A DNA stretch of 39,138 nt from Thermoplasmata archaeon. Lineage in GTDB: Archaea; Thermoplasmatota; Thermoplasmata; Lutacidiplasmatales; UBA184. The first letter of the stretch is position 1. Each line of letters starts with the position of its first letter. Made by a program: the position numbers and the translations under genes. Location of the stretch: assembly GCA_021823345.1 (NCBI GenBank), contig JAKAOF010000012.1, forward strand, positions 1 through 39,138. The letters run 5' to 3'. Shown here one piece after another: positions 36,655 to 39,138 of this stretch. A model generated the notes under the pieces. That model searched no databases. It saw only the letters and a list, made by a program, of their open reading frames with translations, and had not been told where the DNA came from.

Positions 36655-37803
36655 ATGGATTTTGAGCTCTCCCCCGAGGAGAACGCGCTTCGGGAGGCGG
36701 TTCGCGGGTTCGCCCGCAAGGACCTGGCCTCGGTCGCCGAGAAGATGGACCGCGAGGAGTACTTTCCCCAGGAAGTGTTCCGGAAGGCCGGCGAACTGGG
36801 CTTTCTCGGGGCCACTTTGCCCGAGGAGAATGGGGGCTCGGGGCTCGGATACCTGGCCCAAGCGGTGATCCTGGAGGAATTTGCCCGGGTATCCCCGGCG
36901 TTCGCGCTCACGGCCGGAGCGCATTCGAACTTGTGTGCGGACAACATTGCCCGCAATGCGAACCCGGACCTGAGGGCGCGCTACCTTCCGGGACTCGCCC
37001 GGGGAGAGACCATCGGCGCTCTTGCACTGACCGAGCCGGAATCCGGAAGCGATGCGATGTCCATCCGGACCCGGGCCGAGAAGAAGGGGGACGAGTACGT
37101 GCTCAACGGGAGCAAGCTGTTCATCACGAACGGACCCGTCGCCGACGTGCTCCTGGTCTATGCGAGCACGCGTCCCGATGCCGGGTCCCATGGCATCTCG
37201 GCCTTCATCGTGGAGAAGGGCTATCCCGGGTTCTCGGTCGTCCGGAAGCTCGACAAGATGGGCATGCGCGGCTCTCCGACCGGAGAGCTCGCCTTTGAGA
37301 ACGTGCGGGTCCCGGCAGCGAACCTGGTGGGGCGGGAGAACGAAGGCGCGAAGGTCGTGATGAGCGGCCTCAACGTCGAACGGGCCGTGCTCGCGGCCAT
37401 CCCCGTGGGGATCATGGAGGAGTGCCTGGCGCTCTCGCTCGCCTACGCCCGGGAGCGACGGCAGTTTGGTGAGCCCATCGGTTCCTTCCAGCTCATCCAG
37501 GAGAAGCTGGCCAACATGTACTCCCGCTCGCTCGCCTCCCGACTGCTCCTCTACCACGCCCTGCTCGCCGTGTCGAAGAACAAGCGGATCAACCGCGAGG
37601 CGTCGACCGCGCTCACCTACGGGAGCGAATCTTCCACCCAAGTGGCCCTGGACGCCATCCAGATCTTCGGGGGGAACGGCTACATGCGGGACTATCCCGT
37701 GGAACGCTTGATGCGCGATGCGAAGCTCCTCGAGATCGGGGCCGGCACGAGCGAGATCCGGCGGCTCGTGGTCGCCCGCGAGCTCCTCGGCCTCCAGCGG
37801 TAG
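36655..37803 (+). CDS. Acyl-CoA dehydrogenase, isovaleryl-CoA dehydrogenase-like
   Basis: A 382-residue FAD enzyme that oxidises acyl-CoA to enoyl-CoA and passes electrons to ETF. FAD and substrate motifs are [29 protein letters not shown] and [29 protein letters not shown]. The end reads [12 protein letters not shown]: the Glu used as base in short- and medium-chain enzymes (YEGT) is Ala here. A Glu in [11 protein letters not shown] (about residue 240) stands where isovaleryl-CoA dehydrogenases keep theirs. This favours branched, leucine-derived substrates. The start is at ATG 36655, the usual family N-terminus (MDFELSPEE). It lies five bases before the pantothenate gene. Confidence 0.92.
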   Translation: MDFELSPEENALREAVRGFARKDLASVAEKMDREEYFPQEVFRKAGELGFLGATLPEENGGSGLGYLAQAVILEEFARVSPAFALTAGAHSNLCADNIARNANPDLRARYLPGLARGETIGALALTEPESGSDAMSIRTRAEKKGDEYVLNGSKLFITNGPVADVLLVYASTRPDAGSHGISAFIVEKGYPGFSVVRKLDKMGMRGSPTGELAFENVRVPAANLVGRENEGAKVVMSGLNVERAVLAAIPVGIMEECLALSLAYARERRQFGEPIGSFQLIQEKLANMYSRSLASRLLLYHALLAVSKNKRINREASTALTYGSESSTQVALDAIQIFGGNGYMRDYPVERLMRDAKLLEIGAGTSEIRRLVVARELLGLQR

Positions 37804-37808
37804 GCGGC

Positions 37809-38573
37809 ATGGCGAACATCCCTCGCTCCCATCCGCGTTACCGGAGCCTGGTGACCCGGGCGTTCCTCGCGAGCCAGATGGAGCGGGGGCTGTTGGTACC
37901 CGAGGGACTCATCGCCCAGGGACGCGGCGAGGCCTTCGACTACCTTTACGGGGAACGGACTCCGCCGTTCGCCCTCCGGGCGGAGCGGGCGGCGGCCGCG
38001 TTGCTCCTGCGATCGCGACGCCCGGTGATCTCGGTGAACGGGAACGTCGCGGCCCTCGCCGCCAAGGAGGTGGCCGCGCTCGCAAGATCGATCCCGAGGC
38101 TGCAGGTCGAGGTCAACCTCTTTCACCGAACCCCGCGCCGGGCCAAGTTGGTCGAGCAAGCGTTGATCGAAGCCGGCGTGGACCGGGTCCTCGGGGTACA
38201 CCCGACCGCCCGGATCCGGGGGCTCGCCTCCGACCGCAGCTGGGTGGACCCCCAAGGAATTCTCCAAGCGGACACCGTGCTGATCCCGCTCGAGGACGGG
38301 GACCGGGCCGAAGCGCTCGTCCGGGCGGGGAAGACCGTGATATCGATCGACCTCAACCCCTTCTCCCGGACCACGCTTGCCGCCCAGCTTCCCATTGTGG
38401 ACGAGTTGACCCGGGCGCTCCAGCGCATCCGTCGGGAGGCGCTCCAACGCACGCAACGAGCGGTCTCGACATCACATAAAGCGAGCCCGCCACCGTCGGC
38501 GGACCAACTGCGCCGGGAAAGCGTGGAGTTCCTGCTCCGACGCCTGGAACACATCGCGAAGGGTACTCGTTAG
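37809..38573 (+). CDS. 4-phosphopantoate-beta-alanine ligase (phosphopantothenate synthetase)
   Basis: A 254-residue archaeal enzyme of coenzyme A synthesis that joins 4-phosphopantoate and beta-alanine using ATP, replacing the bacterial PanC route. Family landmarks are IPRSHPRYRSLVTRA at the N-terminus, GLIAQGRGEAFDYLYGERT, PVISVNGNVAAL, VEVNLFHRT, PLEDGDRAEALV and KTVISIDLNPFSRTT. The C-terminal 50 residues are polar and less conserved. It follows the acyl-CoA dehydrogenase by five bases (stop, then GGC and ATG), so CoA synthesis and CoA-ester oxidation share a transcript. Confidence 0.93.
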   Translation: MANIPRSHPRYRSLVTRAFLASQMERGLLVPEGLIAQGRGEAFDYLYGERTPPFALRAERAAAALLLRSRRPVISVNGNVAALAAKEVAALARSIPRLQVEVNLFHRTPRRAKLVEQALIEAGVDRVLGVHPTARIRGLASDRSWVDPQGILQADTVLIPLEDGDRAEALVRAGKTVISIDLNPFSRTTLAAQLPIVDELTRALQRIRREALQRTQRAVSTSHKASPPPSADQLRRESVEFLLRRLEHIAKGTR

Positions 38574-38611
38574 GCCCGTCCCGAAAGTTGTCGTGCCGTT
38601 GAGAGGATCGA

Positions 38612-38630
38612 CCGTCGCTTCAGGCGACGG
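38612..38630. terminator. Stem-loop with the GAF gene stop codon in its loop
   Basis: CCGTCGC pairs with GCGACGG around a 5-base loop. On the minus strand the loop and stem edge contain the TGA (38620-38622) of the GAF gene. The gap to the convergent gene is 46 bp. Confidence 0.5.
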
Positions 38631-39108
38631 GGTTGGACGAGGAGGGTGCGAGCGCCGTCACGGTCGAGGCCAGGTGCCGGGCCAGTTCTTCCAGGAACGC
38701 CTGGTCCCCCGGGCCGTAGGCGTTCCTCGCCTCTCCGTCGATGTCGATCTCCCCGATGGCGACCGTTCCCCGGAAGATCGGGACCACGATCTCACTGCGC
38801 GTGTAGGGGAAACAGGCCAGGTACTCGGGGTTCGAATCCACGTTCCCGACCGTGACCGTCCGACCTTCTCGGACCGCCATTCCGCAGAGCCCCTTGTCGA
38901 CGGGGATGCGCACATGCTCCGTGGCCTCACGCCCGTCCCAGGCCCAGAGCACCAGCTCGTGACCCTCCACCACGTAGATCCCGACCCAGTTGTAGTGCGG
39001 GAAGTCCGCCCGCAGCCGCCGACAGAGCTCGGAGAGGCGTTCTCGGGGGGACCCGGAAAGGCCATCGTACCACGCCAAGAACCGAGCGGGATCCGGTGGG
39101 GAACTCAT
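38620..39108 (-). CDS. GAF-domain protein, free methionine-(R)-sulfoxide reductase-like
   Basis: A 162-residue single GAF domain. It matches the fRMsr group in PHYNWVGIYVV, DKGLCGMAVREG and NPEYLACFPYTRSEIVVPI, followed by IGEIDIDGEA. The two Cys in GLCG and YLAC stand where the reductase keeps its resolving and catalytic Cys; the first Cys of the three in E. coli (CysX in the upstream loop) is not obvious here. Such enzymes repair oxidised free methionine with thioredoxin. The ATG overlaps a possible upstream stop (ATGA): the minus-strand frame 39105-39137 is open and ends there, so a further gene may lie outside the window. Confidence 0.85.
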   Translation of the reverse strand: MSSPPDPARFLAWYDGLSGSPRERLSELCRRLRADFPHYNWVGIYVVEGHELVLWAWDGREATEHVRIPVDKGLCGMAVREGRTVTVGNVDSNPEYLACFPYTRSEIVVPIFRGTVAIGEIDIDGEARNAYGPGDQAFLEELARHLASTVTALAPSSSNPVA

Positions 39109-39138
39109 GGGTGAACCCTCGGGGACTCGCCGCGAGAA

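Noticed and set aside
1-39138. CRISPR array, insertion sequence or prophage
   Set aside because: No short regular repeats with spacers, no transposase and no phage structural genes are visible; the only recombinase looks like housekeeping XerA.

Overview
The window is archaeal. It encodes a transcription factor B, a thermosome, the archaeal lipid enzymes GGGP synthase and DGGGP synthase, tRNA-splicing endonuclease, RNase P protein Rnp4, TrmY, archaeal-type prolyl-tRNA synthetase, archaeal phosphopantothenate synthetase and the archaeal membrane families DUF373, DUF2070 and (probably) DUF981. The DNA is GC-rich (roughly two thirds by eye). Short AT-rich TATA boxes sit about 26-31 bp upstream of many start codons, which implies mostly leaderless or short-leader transcripts. 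The gene set and the cupredoxins fit a high-GC uncultivated Thermoplasmatota lineage from soil or sediment; that placement is inference.

Layout. 1-2537 (+): end of an unknown gene, a GmhB-like phosphatase, pyrE and endA. 2623-3974 (-): a zinc-ribbon/polyproline protein, RNase P subunit Rnp4 and a DEDD exonuclease, tightly coupled. 4031-11169 (-): a complete phosphate-uptake operon in the order AbrB-PhoU regulator, tandem-duplicated PstS, PstC, PstA, PstB, PhoU. 11347-15205: DUF373, proS and an RnfD/NqrB-like membrane protein. 15343-22607 (+): purD; a ubiA (DGGGPS) - GGGPS - DUF2070 lipid cluster; nitroreductase and XTP/dITP pyrophosphatase; pirin. 22701-27015 (-): thermosome, a DoxX/DoxD-like membrane protein with an extracytoplasmic beta domain, and two paralogous CuA-like cupredoxins. 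27210-28259 (+): a GT4 glycosyltransferase. 28299-33647 (-): two KaiC-like ATPases (one with a disordered tail of about 700 residues, the other with a substituted Walker A lysine), TrmY and a small conserved-looking protein. 33832-39108: TFB, DUF981, XerA recombinase, an isovaleryl-CoA-type acyl-CoA dehydrogenase, phosphopantothenate synthetase and a free-methionine-sulfoxide-reductase-like GAF protein.

Most striking observations. (1) The two PstS domains share a 738-bp stretch without a single difference, flanked by diverged ends, as gene conversion would leave. (2) The cupredoxin genes are associated with two nearly identical 16-bp palindromes, and both proteins keep the paired Cys of a CuA site but lack its second His. 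(3) A KaiC protein with a very long Pro/Ala/Glu and Lys/Arg tail is followed by a Walker A-altered KaiC whose N-terminus runs into a reading-frame conflict. (4) A 22-proline zinc-ribbon protein is translationally coupled to RNase P Rnp4. (5) All six convergent gene junctions carry a stem-loop at or near the stop codons. (6) The xerA promoter carries an inverted repeat with a 6-bp spacer that could be an operator or a dif-like site.

I see no tRNA, rRNA, CRISPR array or intact insertion sequence. No gene-free stretch exceeds 300 bases. The longest are 20319-20540, 36431-36654, 27016-27209, 33648-33831 and 11170-11346; all hold promoters and/or inverted repeats described below.
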